From contig NZ_JOAG01000091.1 in NCBI RefSeq assembly GCF_000725485.1, positions 1 to 14,983 of the forward strand: DNA of 14,983 nt. Reading direction: 5' to 3'. The DNA comes from Nonomuraea candida (GTDB taxonomy: Bacteria > Actinomycetota > Actinomycetes > Streptosporangiales > Streptosporangiaceae). Shown here in pieces: positions 6,066 to 12,657 of the stretch; positions within the stretch are counted from its first letter, which is position 1; each line of letters opens with the position of its first letter. Position numbers and translations under genes: made by a program. The notes under the pieces were generated by a model. That model worked only from the letters and a program-made list of their open reading frames with translations. It had not been told where the DNA came from and did not search any database.

Positions 6066-7589
6066 GTGGAAACCCCCCGCAACGAGCCACCCGACGAGCA
6101 GCACGACGGCCAGCACGACGAGCTGGGTGCCTTCGGCGAGGTTCTGGCGCACTGGCGCAAACGGCGCGGGATGTCCAAGAAGGCTCTGGCCGAGGCGATG
6201 GACTACGACCCGTCCTACATCAGCCACATCGAGGCCGGCCGGTACCCGGCCGGCGAGGACTTCGCCCGCCGCGCCGAGGCCAAGCTGTCAGCCGGCGGCC
6301 AGGTGTGGCAGTCCTGGCAAGAGACCGCGACAACCGCCCCGTCAGCCGCCTCAGCAGCCGCGGCGCCCTCGAACGCTCCCGGCGGGCTGGTGGTGGAGGA
6401 TGACCACGCCGAGCTGCGCTACGCCGGCGGCATCTACACCGCGACCATGCGGCGGCGTCTGCGCAACGCCGGCCCGGACCCGGTGACCCGCTACCTGGCT
6501 CGCATCAGCGTCGACCGCTATCCCGGCGAGCCCGCCCGCTCCAACGCCCACTACCGCGCCCATCCGCTCACCTGGGACGAGCTCGGCCTGGTCGCCGACT
6601 GCGACGGCGAGCCGATGGACGTCGACCCCAAGCACGATCGCGACTCCTTCAAGGAGGTCTGGTTGTGCTTCGCCAACGAGCGGGGCAAGTTCCCGCTGTA
6701 TCCGGGCGAGCGCGCCACGATCACCTACGCCTACACCGTCCCCGACACCAAATGGGGCCCCTGGTTCCAGCGCGCCATCCGGCTGCCCACCCGCCACCTC
6801 GGCGTGACCTTGACCTTCCCCGCCGACCTGGAGCCGAAGGTGTGGGGCACCGAGACCTCCACCACCGCCGAGGCCGTCCCGCTCCACAACCCCATCACCC
6901 GCACCCAGCGCGGCGAGGAGACGCTGTTCGCCTGGGGCACCGCCGATCCGCCGATGGGCGCCCGCTACCGGCTGGAATGGCGCTTCCGCGCCCGGCCCGG
7001 CGAACCTACCGGAGACGCATCGCCGAGCCTGCGCACCAGCAGCGACCGGATGAAGGCCGCCGGCATCGTCCAGGCCGGAGATGCCATCCTGGCCGCCGTC
7101 GCCGAGCCCTTCGACCTGCCCGAGCAGGCCGAGGCGGCCGGTGAGGTGATCGACGCGCTGTTCGCCGCGCTGCAGCGGGTGCGCGAACAGCACGTCTTCG
7201 GCAAGGGCATGGGCCTGGCCGCCCCGCAGATCGGCATCGGCCGGGCCGCCGCCATCGTCATCCCGCCCGACCCCGACGCCGACCCGGTCGTGCTGCTCAA
7301 CCCCCGCATCACCGACGCCTCCACCGAGACCGACGAGCAGTATGAGGGCTGCCTATCCTTCTTCGACGTACGCGGCATGGTGCCCCGGCCGCTCACCCTC
7401 GAAGTCGAGCACACCAGCCTGGACGGGCAAACGAAAATCACCACGTTCCCGTACGGCGTGGCCCGCCTGGTCGCCCACGAGGTCGACCACCTCGCCGGTC
7501 GGCTATACACCAGCCGCATGCGCGAGGGCGTCACGCCCATCCCGGTGGAGGAGTATCGCGGCATCGGCCAACCCTGGAAACGTTCCTGA
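6066..7589 (+). CDS. XRE helix-turn-helix protein fused to a peptide deformylase domain
   Basis: 507 aa from GTG at 6066, with GGGGAAAG at 6050-6057. Residues 20-75 are a Cro/CI-type helix-turn-helix (LAHWRKRRGMSKKALAEAM, YDPSYISHIEAGRYP). An Ala/Pro linker follows. Residues 107-312 form an uncharacterised, strand-rich, Trp-containing domain. Residues 325-490 are a full peptide deformylase with all three motifs: GMGLAAPQ (381-388), EGCLS (Cys429) and HEVDH (His471, Glu472, His475). Deformylases are iron/zinc hydrolases that remove formyl from N-formyl-Met peptides; housekeeping forms are about 170-200 aa and stand alone. The catalytic set is complete, so it may be an active enzyme, or a sensor of formyl-peptides. 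It is transcribed away from the ligase operon across a shared operator region and is the likely regulator. Confidence 0.9.
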   Translation: METPRNEPPDEQHDGQHDELGAFGEVLAHWRKRRGMSKKALAEAMDYDPSYISHIEAGRYPAGEDFARRAEAKLSAGGQVWQSWQETATTAPSAASAAAAPSNAPGGLVVEDDHAELRYAGGIYTATMRRRLRNAGPDPVTRYLARISVDRYPGEPARSNAHYRAHPLTWDELGLVADCDGEPMDVDPKHDRDSFKEVWLCFANERGKFPLYPGERATITYAYTVPDTKWGPWFQRAIRLPTRHLGVTLTFPADLEPKVWGTETSTTAEAVPLHNPITRTQRGEETLFAWGTADPPMGARYRLEWRFRARPGEPTGDASPSLRTSSDRMKAAGIVQAGDAILAAVAEPFDLPEQAEAAGEVIDALFAALQRVREQHVFGKGMGLAAPQIGIGRAAAIVIPPDPDADPVVLLNPRITDASTETDEQYEGCLSFFDVRGMVPRPLTLEVEHTSLDGQTKITTFPYGVARLVAHEVDHLAGRLYTSRMREGVTPIPVEEYRGIGQPWKRS

Positions 7590-7613
7590 CGACGAAGGCT
7601 CACCGGTCTCGGG

Positions 7614-7640
7614 GGCAAGAAAGAGCGAGCTCAGCTTGCC
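7614..7640. terminator. Nested hairpin between convergent genes
   Basis: GGCAAG (7614-7619) pairs with CTTGCC (7635-7640), with an inner GAGC (7623-7626)/GCTC (7629-7632) stem. It lies 25 bp after the HTH-deformylase stop and about 49 bp beyond the end of the opposing GNAT-like gene. There is no T-run. A role as a two-way transcription stop is inferred from position. A second small hairpin (GCACT-CAAA-AGTGC, 7685-7698) covers the stop of the opposing gene. Confidence 0.4.
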
Positions 7641-7688
7641 GCCGACCAGCCGAACCGGGCGACCGCCGCGGCTATTGGCATCGAGCAC

Positions 7689-8420
7689 TCAAAAGTGCGG
7701 GCAGGGGTGCTGCTGGGCGGTCCACGGACTGTCGCTGCTGTGCCGGTAGCGGTCATAAAAGCCCCGGGCATGCGCGTACTGCCCGGTGGTGTACCAGGTC
7801 AGGGCCGGATGGCGGATCTCCAGCTCGCGCAGGGCCAGCGTGCCGAACCCGCAGCAGTGCCACTCAGACGAGAAACTGATCTTCTTCAACAGACCGACCC
7901 CGCAGGGCTCGCAGATCGCGTACTGAACGCGTCCGAGCGAACCGTCTCCGTCGGCGGCGATCGAGAACTCATACGACGGGGTCGGCCCGTCGTCGGCACC
8001 TCGACGGCGGCTGGGCGTCGCGGCGGCCAGCGCGATCGTCTCCGCTCGGGCACGGCTGGCCGCGGCGTACAGGCTCCACCCCAGTTCAGTGTCCAGCTCG
8101 GCGATGATGATCTCGCCCCAGCCTGTCACCTCGACGGTCTCCCGCGCCAGGAGGGCAGCCAGCCGGGCCCTCCACGCCTCAGCGAACGCGGCCGGCTCGC
8201 GGGGCTCGCTGTCCTGCTCGGCCACCGTCTGCTGGAAGGCCTCACGAACGATCGCCTGCATCGCCCCCCGCCGCACCCGCCGCTCGACGTCGTCGTGCTG
8301 CGGCACGCCCTCGGCCAGCTCCCGCACCCAGGCGACCAGGCCGCGCAGCCCCGCCGGTCGCGGAGACGCCGATTCCGGCCACGACTCGGGCAAAGGCTTC
8401 CACAGCAACCGCACCAGCAT
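7689..8420 (-). CDS. GNAT-like acetyltransferase-fold protein
   Basis: 243 aa from ATG at 8420; an upstream GTG at 8498 would add 26 basic residues of poor quality. The N-terminal half is helical (LVAWVRELAEGVPQHDD) and unassigned. The C-terminal third looks like the end of a GNAT fold: VGLLKKISFSSEWHCCGFG (acetyl-CoA loop position), ALRELEIRHPALTWYTTGQ and HARGFYDRY. The TTGQ...FY signature is common in actinomycete GNAT-like proteins of unknown substrate. Four Cys lie close together (CEPC and HCC), which might bind metal. There is no strong ribosome-binding site. It converges with the HTH-deformylase gene and does not appear to be part of that system. Confidence 0.7.
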   Translation of the reverse strand: MLVRLLWKPLPESWPESASPRPAGLRGLVAWVRELAEGVPQHDDVERRVRRGAMQAIVREAFQQTVAEQDSEPREPAAFAEAWRARLAALLARETVEVTGWGEIIIAELDTELGWSLYAAASRARAETIALAAATPSRRRGADDGPTPSYEFSIAADGDGSLGRVQYAICEPCGVGLLKKISFSSEWHCCGFGTLALRELEIRHPALTWYTTGQYAHARGFYDRYRHSSDSPWTAQQHPCPHF

Positions 8421-8779
8421 GCAAGCACCGTAACGCGCGTCGGATTTCCTGCCGTGAGATCTGCCGGGTTGGTCTGAAGGAGGGCGGGACACCCTCACTG
8501 ACCAGGCCCTCGTGGCTTAGCGGGAATTTCCGGCCGGATATGGCCACGACCCCATCTCAGCGCTCCCAGCACCTCATCGGTAGGCAGGAGGATGACCTGC
8601 CCGGCACGTCGCCACTGCTGAGCGCCACGCGTTAAACGGCTCCCGCACGCCACGGCCAATTTCTCCGCGATCAACACCGCCGGGATCGCCAGCGCTCCGG
8701 CCCGGCACCGAAACTGTCGGTGACTCACAGTAACGTCGCAGCCACATGCCGTCTCCGAAAGTATGGGGGTGCGAGATCG
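8421..8779. other. Intergenic stretch with one doubtful small frame
   Basis: 359 bp between the divergent GNAT-like and NERD genes. A 77-aa minus-strand frame (8495-8728, GTG start) contains LAIPAVLIAEKLAVACG and GQVILLPTDEVLGALRWG, which read somewhat like protein. It has weaker codon bias than its neighbours and no ribosome-binding site, so I cannot call it a gene. A 6-bp dyad GGCAGG/CCTGCC lies at 8583-8601. The rest shows nothing I recognise and should include the two promoters. Confidence 0.3.
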
Positions 8780-9421
8780 ATGAGCGTGACCGTGCGTGGA
8801 ACGCCAGGTTGGAGCCTGATCGACTCAGGTGCCGCAAAGTACGGCACGGATGCACGACGCGGAGCCTTCCACGAGCAGCAAGTGGCCAAGGCACTCGAGC
8901 AGTGGCTGGAGACCCGCCCCGACCACTTCCACCTCTTTCACGACCTCGAGGGGTTTCATCAGATACGCGGAGGCGGCCTGGACCCGCTCAGCCTGGGCAC
9001 CTCCAACATCGACCACCTGGTGCTGACCGGCGACACCTGGCTCATCATCGACGCGAAGGGATGCGGCGCGGGAACGCTGGGGCTCGACCCCAAGGGCAAG
9101 GGCGTCCTTGTCAAGGCAGACGGCACCGTGGTGCCACAGAGGTGGCTCGATGACGGGCGCGCCTACTCCCGTGGCGGCGTTATCTATCGCCTCACCGATG
9201 CCATGCGGGGCCGCACAGCGTGGATCGTGCCCGACAGCACCCTGCTCCATCCCACCGTGGAGAACGCCGCCTGCAGCAAAAGGGGCGGCGTCGTACTGCC
9301 CATGCGGGCGATCGTCGACGGCTACTTCGACCGATATTTTTCGCCGTCACAGTCTCCCGCCGGTGCAAGCCACATCGCCAAGCTGTCAGCCCACCTGAGC
9401 ACGCGACATCAGCGAGCCTGA
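8780..9421 (+). CDS. NERD (nuclease-related) domain protein
   Basis: 213 aa from ATG at 8780, preceded by GGGGGTG at 8764-8770; an upstream GTG at 8720 is less likely. NERD domains share the core of restriction-like endonucleases. Visible core: Glu32 in the first helix, HLFHDL strand (51-56), LGTSNIDHLVLTG (Asp78) and WLIIDAKG (Asp91, Lys93). The last forms the usual D-x-K type catalytic pair after the central strand. The remainder (DSTLLHP, GVVLPMRAIVDGYF) matches the typical extension in which a helicase or transport-like remainder is missing. It stands alone between a GNAT-like gene and gene debris. Members are often found in defence or mobile regions, but no partner gene is visible here. 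Confidence 0.85.
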   Translation: MSVTVRGTPGWSLIDSGAAKYGTDARRGAFHEQQVAKALEQWLETRPDHFHLFHDLEGFHQIRGGGLDPLSLGTSNIDHLVLTGDTWLIIDAKGCGAGTLGLDPKGKGVLVKADGTVVPQRWLDDGRAYSRGGVIYRLTDAMRGRTAWIVPDSTLLHPTVENAACSKRGGVVLPMRAIVDGYFDRYFSPSQSPAGASHIAKLSAHLSTRHQRA

Positions 9422-9474
9422 TGCGCGCCCGCTGACACGAACTTCGCGTACGGCACTGTCAATATTTCCGCGCC

Positions 9475-9654
9475 CTACATCGAGCCGAACGACTTCGAGA
9501 TGCCCGCGGGGTTGTCGCCGGCGATGTAGATGGCGCCGGCACCGCTCACCACCACGGTGCTGGTGGTGATGTCGCCCTTGCCCAGGTGCACGGGCCCGGG
9601 CTGCAGCCTGGGCCCTTGATCGTGCTCGTACAGGACTACGCGCGCCGGGACCGG
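9475..9654 (-). pseudogene. C-terminal fragment of an unidentified protein
   Basis: The minus frame ending at TAG (9477-9475) is open for 59 codons back to a TGA at 9657-9655 and reads naturally: HLGKGDITTSTVVVSGAGA, then IYIAGDNPAGISKSFGSM at the end. The Gly/Thr/Ser-rich beta pattern and codon bias look coding. The only possible start (GTG at 9591) has no ribosome-binding site and would give just 38 aa. I read it as the 3' end of a lost gene. Family unknown. Confidence 0.4.
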
Positions 9655-9819
9655 TCAGGTGGTGGGCAGGGTGAGCGGGGCGGGATGGACCTCCAGCCAG
9701 TCACGCGGGTTGAACGGGGCCACCTCGCCCTCGTAGCCGGGGCCGGTCCGGCGCAGCCGCAGCGGTACTTCGGCTTCGCCGAGGTGGGCGGCGGCGTTCC
9801 TCCGACTTGACTCTGACAT
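9655..9819 (-). pseudogene. Short minus-strand fragment ending in a coding-like tail
   Basis: A 54-codon frame with ATG at 9819, TGA at 9657-9655. The tail reads EVPLRLRRTGPGYEGEVAP followed by FNPRDWLEVHPAPLTLPTT, with strong G/C third positions. The ATG lies inside the MerR-type operator dyad (9811-9830), so this start is unlikely to be natural. More probably it is the end of a gene whose front was replaced. It is in the same frame as the next fragment downstream, separated only by the TGA. Confidence 0.35.
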
Positions 9820-9838
9820 GGATGTCAGAGCTTAGCCT
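9807..9838 (+). promoter_or_regulatory. MerR-type promoter with central dyad
   Basis: TTGACT (9807-9812) as -35 is followed by the perfect dyad CTCTGACAT-GG-ATGTCAGAG (9811-9830) and a weak -10 around TTAGCC/TAGCCT (9832-9838). The spacing is about 19-20 bp. A dyad between over-spaced -35 and -10 boxes is the hallmark of MerR-family control. It lies just upstream of the MFS remnant at 9846. No MerR gene is visible in the window. Confidence 0.6.
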
Positions 9839-9845
9839 TGCCGCG

Positions 9846-10137
9846 ATGAAACGGACGGTTCTCGCTCTGGGCCTGGCTGTGCCCCAGCGTTTTCGTCGTC
9901 GGCACCGCCGAGTTCCTGGTCACGGGCCTCCGTCCCGGTGGCCGGACAAGCGGTAGCCGGCCTACGCACTCGGCGCGGTCGCCGCTCCTGTCGTCGCCTT
10001 GGCGACCGTGCGCCTGCCCCGCATACCGGCTCAGCCCGCCGGGTCCTCCGCCGAGTGCAGACCACCAGCAGGTGACTCCCGCCCAGGCCGCGTCGAACCT
10101 GGCCCGGCGCCGCCTCGACGCCGCCCCCGCCCTGTGA
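9846..10137 (+). pseudogene. Broken MFS transporter gene (N-terminal remnant)
   Basis: The ATG at 9846 opens MKRTVLALGLAV, then the frame shifts. Fragments of one MFS N-terminus lie in three different frames: SVFVVGTAEFLVTGL (from 9886), SVPVAGQAVAGL (about 9929) and AYALGAVAAPVVALATVRLP (9960-10019). Together they give the drug-efflux MFS pattern 'SVF-x-x-GT-x-EF-x-x-x-GLLP...YALG...APLL...RLPR', with the LP-IAADL segment missing between the first two. After about 10025 no MFS sequence follows, except a possible C-terminal tail (QAASNLARRRLDAAPAL, to TGA at 10135-10137). So at least two frameshifts and a large internal deletion have removed about 350 residues. It keeps its MerR-type promoter and may still lead transcription into the next two genes. 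Confidence 0.7.
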
Positions 10138-10157
10138 CCCGGAAAGGAATGACTGCC

Positions 10158-10571
10158 ATGCCTCTGGCCACCAAGCTCGTCCTCGTGGTCCGCGACGACC
10201 TCGAACCCGCGCCGGCGGTGAACGCGGCCGCGGTGGCCGGGCTCAGCCTGGGCGCACGCCTGGGGCGCCCGCTGGGCGGTGATGGCGTGGACGCCTCCGG
10301 CGGATGGCACGCGGGCCTGAACCCGCACCCGGTTCCCGTCCTCACCGCCTCCGCTGAAGAGCTGCGCGACCTGCACCACCGCGCCCTGTCCCGGGAGGAC
10401 CTGATCACCGTGGGCTTCAACGAGGTGGCCCGCCGCGCCCGCGACTACGACGACTACCTCGCTACGTTGAAGGCCACACCGTCGGAGGACATCGACTTCG
10501 TGGCCGTCGCCGTGTTCGGGCCGCGTAACCGCGTGACCGCCCTGACAAAACGCCTTCCCCTGCTCGCCTGA
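10158..10571 (+). CDS. DUF2000 family protein
   Basis: 137 aa. ATG at 10158 is nine bases after GGAAAGGA (10141-10148); ATG at 10149 is too close to that sequence. The start LATKLVLVVRDDLEPAPAVN and the core AVAGLSLG fit the DUF2000 pattern (K-x-V-L-V-L-R-D-D-L...NV-A), followed by VPVLTASAEELRDLHHRA and a C-terminal VAVAVFGPRNRVTALTKRL. The family is small, cytoplasmic and of unknown function. I recall a fold relation to peptidyl-tRNA hydrolase II, but this is from memory. It lies directly after an MFS remnant and 14 bp before the DinB-like gene, so it is probably cotranscribed with it. An MFS-DUF2000 pairing may be an old operon that has lost its transporter. Confidence 0.75.
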   Translation: MPLATKLVLVVRDDLEPAPAVNAAAVAGLSLGARLGRPLGGDGVDASGGWHAGLNPHPVPVLTASAEELRDLHHRALSREDLITVGFNEVARRARDYDDYLATLKATPSEDIDFVAVAVFGPRNRVTALTKRLPLLA

Positions 10572-10585
10572 CCCAGAAAGGGCCC

Positions 10586-11146
10586 ATGAACGTCGACAAC
10601 ACCACCCGCCGCAGAAGAAGCGACATCTTCGGCGGCGAGGAAGACATCCGATTCACCTTCCCCGCCGTCGGAGACGAGCGGACGCTGCTCACCAATGTCC
10701 TCGCCGCTCAGCGGGCGACCCTGGAACTGAAGTGCACGGGCCTGACCGCCGAACTGGCCCGGCGAACGGTGGAGCCCTCCACACTGTCCCTGCTAGGCCT
10801 GGTCCGGCACGTCGCCGACGTCGAGCGCCGCTGGTTCAGGACGGTCCTGGCCGGTCAAGAGGTGCCGGCCCGCTTCTCCACCGACGAGGACCCCGACGGC
10901 GACTTCGACGGCGCCGTGCCGGACCCCGAGGTCATCGCCGACGCCTGGCACGCTTGGCGGGAGGAGGTGGCTTTCGCCGACGCCTACGTCGCCGAAGCAC
11001 CCCACCTCGACGTCGAGGGTCACGACGCCTGGCGCGGGCGGGTCTCGCTGCGCTGGGTGCTCCTCCACATGATCGAGGAGTACGCCCGCCACAACGGTCA
11101 TGCCGACCTGCTCCGCGAACGCATCGACGGGGCGAGGGGCGTATGA
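10586..11146 (+). CDS. DinB-like (DUF664) putative mycothiol-dependent enzyme
   Basis: 186 aa with ATG at 10586 after AGAAAGGG. Four-helix DinB fold: LLGLVRHVADVERRWF (His75 metal ligand) and HMIEEYARHNGHADLLRE (His161, His169, His172), both highly characteristic of actinobacterial DUF664/DinB proteins. Relatives bind a divalent metal and some transfer or use mycothiol or bacillithiol in detoxification. The acidic loop DEDPDGDFDGAVPDPEV (about 100-116) is typical. The N-terminus has an extra, basic, about 20-residue stretch. It follows the DUF2000 gene by 14 bp and is likely in the same operon. A thiol-based stress role is inferred from the family. Confidence 0.88.
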   Translation: MNVDNTTRRRRSDIFGGEEDIRFTFPAVGDERTLLTNVLAAQRATLELKCTGLTAELARRTVEPSTLSLLGLVRHVADVERRWFRTVLAGQEVPARFSTDEDPDGDFDGAVPDPEVIADAWHAWREEVAFADAYVAEAPHLDVEGHDAWRGRVSLRWVLLHMIEEYARHNGHADLLRERIDGARGV

Positions 11147-11390
11147 ACGAGGCCCGCCGGTAAGAGTCGCGCCACACGGCCCAAACGAACGGCATCGCTG
11201 CAGGTGATGGTGTGCGGGCGTGCTATTTGCCGGGGACCGATTTGGGTCCGGACGTTCGGGGATGAGTCAGACGCGCAGCCGCTCGACAATCTGGATCGGG
11301 CGTTTCTGCAGGTCGCGTTGCTCGCTGAGTGCCTTTATGTCAAGCCGCCTGGGGGCTCCCGGTTACACATCGTCGCTTTGGGCCGTGTGA
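11147..11390. other. Stretch without a recognisable gene
   Basis: About 240 bp after the DinB gene. Open frames here have irregular codon use and no ribosome-binding site. A dyad GGACC-GATTTG-GGTCC lies at 11234-11249 and could be a weak stop or regulatory stem. The segment 11320-11340 is relatively AT-rich. Nothing else is recognised. Confidence 0.4.
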
Positions 11391-11534
11391 CTCGAGGCCG
11401 ACGCGACGCTGAGCCCTGGCAGCCTGCCTAGCCGGCGCGCCGACCTCCACGCAGCCCGCCTGCAGCTCCGCACGCTGCGAGCGGTCACCCTGGAGCGCGC
11501 TCGCCTTCTCGGCGACCGGGCCCCGCTGGCGGCC

Positions 11535-11738
11535 GTGGAGATTCATAGCTTCCACCCCCGCAGGCCCGCCGGTGAGGCCCGAACCGACCTTGCGCGACAC
11601 GCGCTGATCAACTGGCGAGAGCACCAGGACGACCGGGACGCCGTAGTGCGCGAGGCCCTGGCCGCCGGGCTGTCGAAGTCGGACGTACACCGGTGGAGCG
11701 GGATCGCCCGCACGAGCAAGCCCCTTCGCGCCGGCTGA
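11535..11738 (+). CDS. Small protein with helix-turn-helix-like C-terminus, possibly truncated
   Basis: From GTG 11535 this gives 67 aa, but the frame is open from 11391 and the upstream part (RADLHAARLQLRTLRAVTLE) also reads as coding, so the true start may be lost. The end, VVREALAAGLSKSDVHRWSG followed by IARTSKPL, resembles the 'AG(V/L)SK-x-x-(V/I)-x-x-x-TGIARTT' helix-turn-helix tails of small actinomycete DNA-binding proteins. The final residues depart from that pattern (IART-SKPLRAG), suggesting a frameshift close to the end. No strong ribosome-binding site is seen. It may be a remnant. Confidence 0.4.
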   Translation: MEIHSFHPRRPAGEARTDLARHALINWREHQDDRDAVVREALAAGLSKSDVHRWSGIARTSKPLRAG

Positions 11739-11934
11739 CCACGCCGAGCGGGCCGGGGTTCCGGTCTGCCAGAGACGCTGGTTGAACGGGGGCCTACCGC
11801 GCGGGACGGGGCAAGCACCCGAAAGCGGTCACGCCCATGCGCGTTTCCTGCATTGTCATGGCAGCTCACCCGCACGCGGGAGACCATCGGGGGACCCACC
11901 CCGCACCCCTGCCTTCGGTGAAGGAGATCTCCGC
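11739..11934. promoter_or_regulatory. GC-rich leader upstream of the membrane protein gene
   Basis: 196 bp with short complementary runs of C and G (for example GGGGGACCC at about 11889-11897). I looked for conserved c-di-AMP (ydaO-type) or cobalamin riboswitch cores and did not find them. It ends with AAGGAGAT at 11920-11927, a strong ribosome-binding site. The promoter probably lies here but no clear hexamers are visible. Confidence 0.3.
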
Positions 11935-12657
11935 ATGGTCGAAGTGGCCGATTGGATCGCCGACCGCTACCAAGAGCTGCAGACGTGGGCACACGATCGG
12001 TTCGGCGATGATTCACGCGAGGCCGAGGTCGCCAAGTACGCCGTCCTGGCCGTCTGTGCCGCGGCCGTGGCGCTCGTCGTGCTCGTGCTGCTGTGGCTGG
12101 CCACCACGGTGCTCATCGCCCTCATCCAGGGCGTGGCCAACGGCCTGATCGCCGGCGGGACCTGGACGCTGGAACGGGTGGCCGACTGGCACCTGACCGA
12201 GGTCGTCACCACCCCGGTCCACGCCTACATCACCGCCCACGCCGCCGGCCTGCCCACCGGGGCGCAGGCGATCTGGTCGGCCTGGGCGGTGACCGGCCCG
12301 ATCCTGTGGCTGCTGTGCTGGCTGACCGGCTCGTCCTGGAGCGCCCGCCTGGCCTGGGTCCTGTACGGCGCCGGCACCGCCGGAATGGTCTACAGCGCCA
12401 GCCCCGCCGGCGGGCGCATGCTCGCCACCGGCATCGCCGTCCTGTACTGGGGCGTGCTGTCGGTGTTCGCCCTGCGAGGCATCCACCGCCGGCCCACGAC
12501 GCACATCCACCCGACCCCGCCCCCCACGACCGCGCTGGAACAGCTGCGGGTACGCCTGGACGAACAGTTCGGCGACGTCCAAGCCCGTTTGACCAGCATG
12601 GAGGCAGCGGTCAACGACCAGCTCGCCGCCCGCAGAGCAGACCAGCAACGACCGTGA
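11935..12657 (+). CDS. Four-helix membrane protein with C-terminal coiled coil
   Basis: 240 aa; ATG 11935 is seven bases after AAGGAGAT, which rules out a longer start at 11782. Residues 1-33 are charged and cytosolic (VADWIADRYQELQTWAHDRF). Hydrophobic segments lie at about 35-66 (long), 112-131, 136-155 and 162-181. A basic, His/Pro-rich linker (RGIHRRPTTHIHPTPPP) leads to a helix (198-238, ALEQLRVRLDEQFGDVQARL) with heptad spacing. No signal peptide and no known family. Small membrane proteins of this layout occur in conjugative elements of actinomycetes (Spd-like spread proteins), but no sequence motif proves that. The frame stays coding-like for about 55 codons after the stop. Confidence 0.75.
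   Translation: MVEVADWIADRYQELQTWAHDRFGDDSREAEVAKYAVLAVCAAAVALVVLVLLWLATTVLIALIQGVANGLIAGGTWTLERVADWHLTEVVTTPVHAYITAHAAGLPTGAQAIWSAWAVTGPILWLLCWLTGSSWSARLAWVLYGAGTAGMVYSASPAGGRMLATGIAVLYWGVLSVFALRGIHRRPTTHIHPTPPPTTALEQLRVRLDEQFGDVQARLTSMEAAVNDQLAARRADQQRP

Larger units (their letters stand above)
9422..9845. other. Intergenic debris region between the NERD gene and the broken MFS gene
   Basis: 424 bp with no intact gene. It holds two minus-strand gene-end fragments (9475-9654 and 9655-9819) and, at its right end, a MerR-type promoter/operator. The AT-rich spot GTCAATATTTCC near 9460 has no assigned role. Confidence 0.5.

Noticed and set aside
5935..6090. N-terminal extension of the ligase to an upstream start at 6090
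   Set aside because: It would run through the operator dyads and into the divergent gene, and the added residues are basic and unlike Ddl enzymes; GTG 5934 has a ribosome-binding sequence.
3866..6486. Long plus-strand frames opposite the dehydratase and ligase
   Set aside because: Shadow frames produced by GC-rich codon bias; rich in Gly/Arg/His/Asp and lacking ribosome-binding sites.
11889..11930. Possible riboswitch upstream of the membrane protein (GGGGGACCC-type sequence)
   Set aside because: Only a short resemblance to c-di-AMP riboswitch pieces; the other conserved segments and their order are absent.
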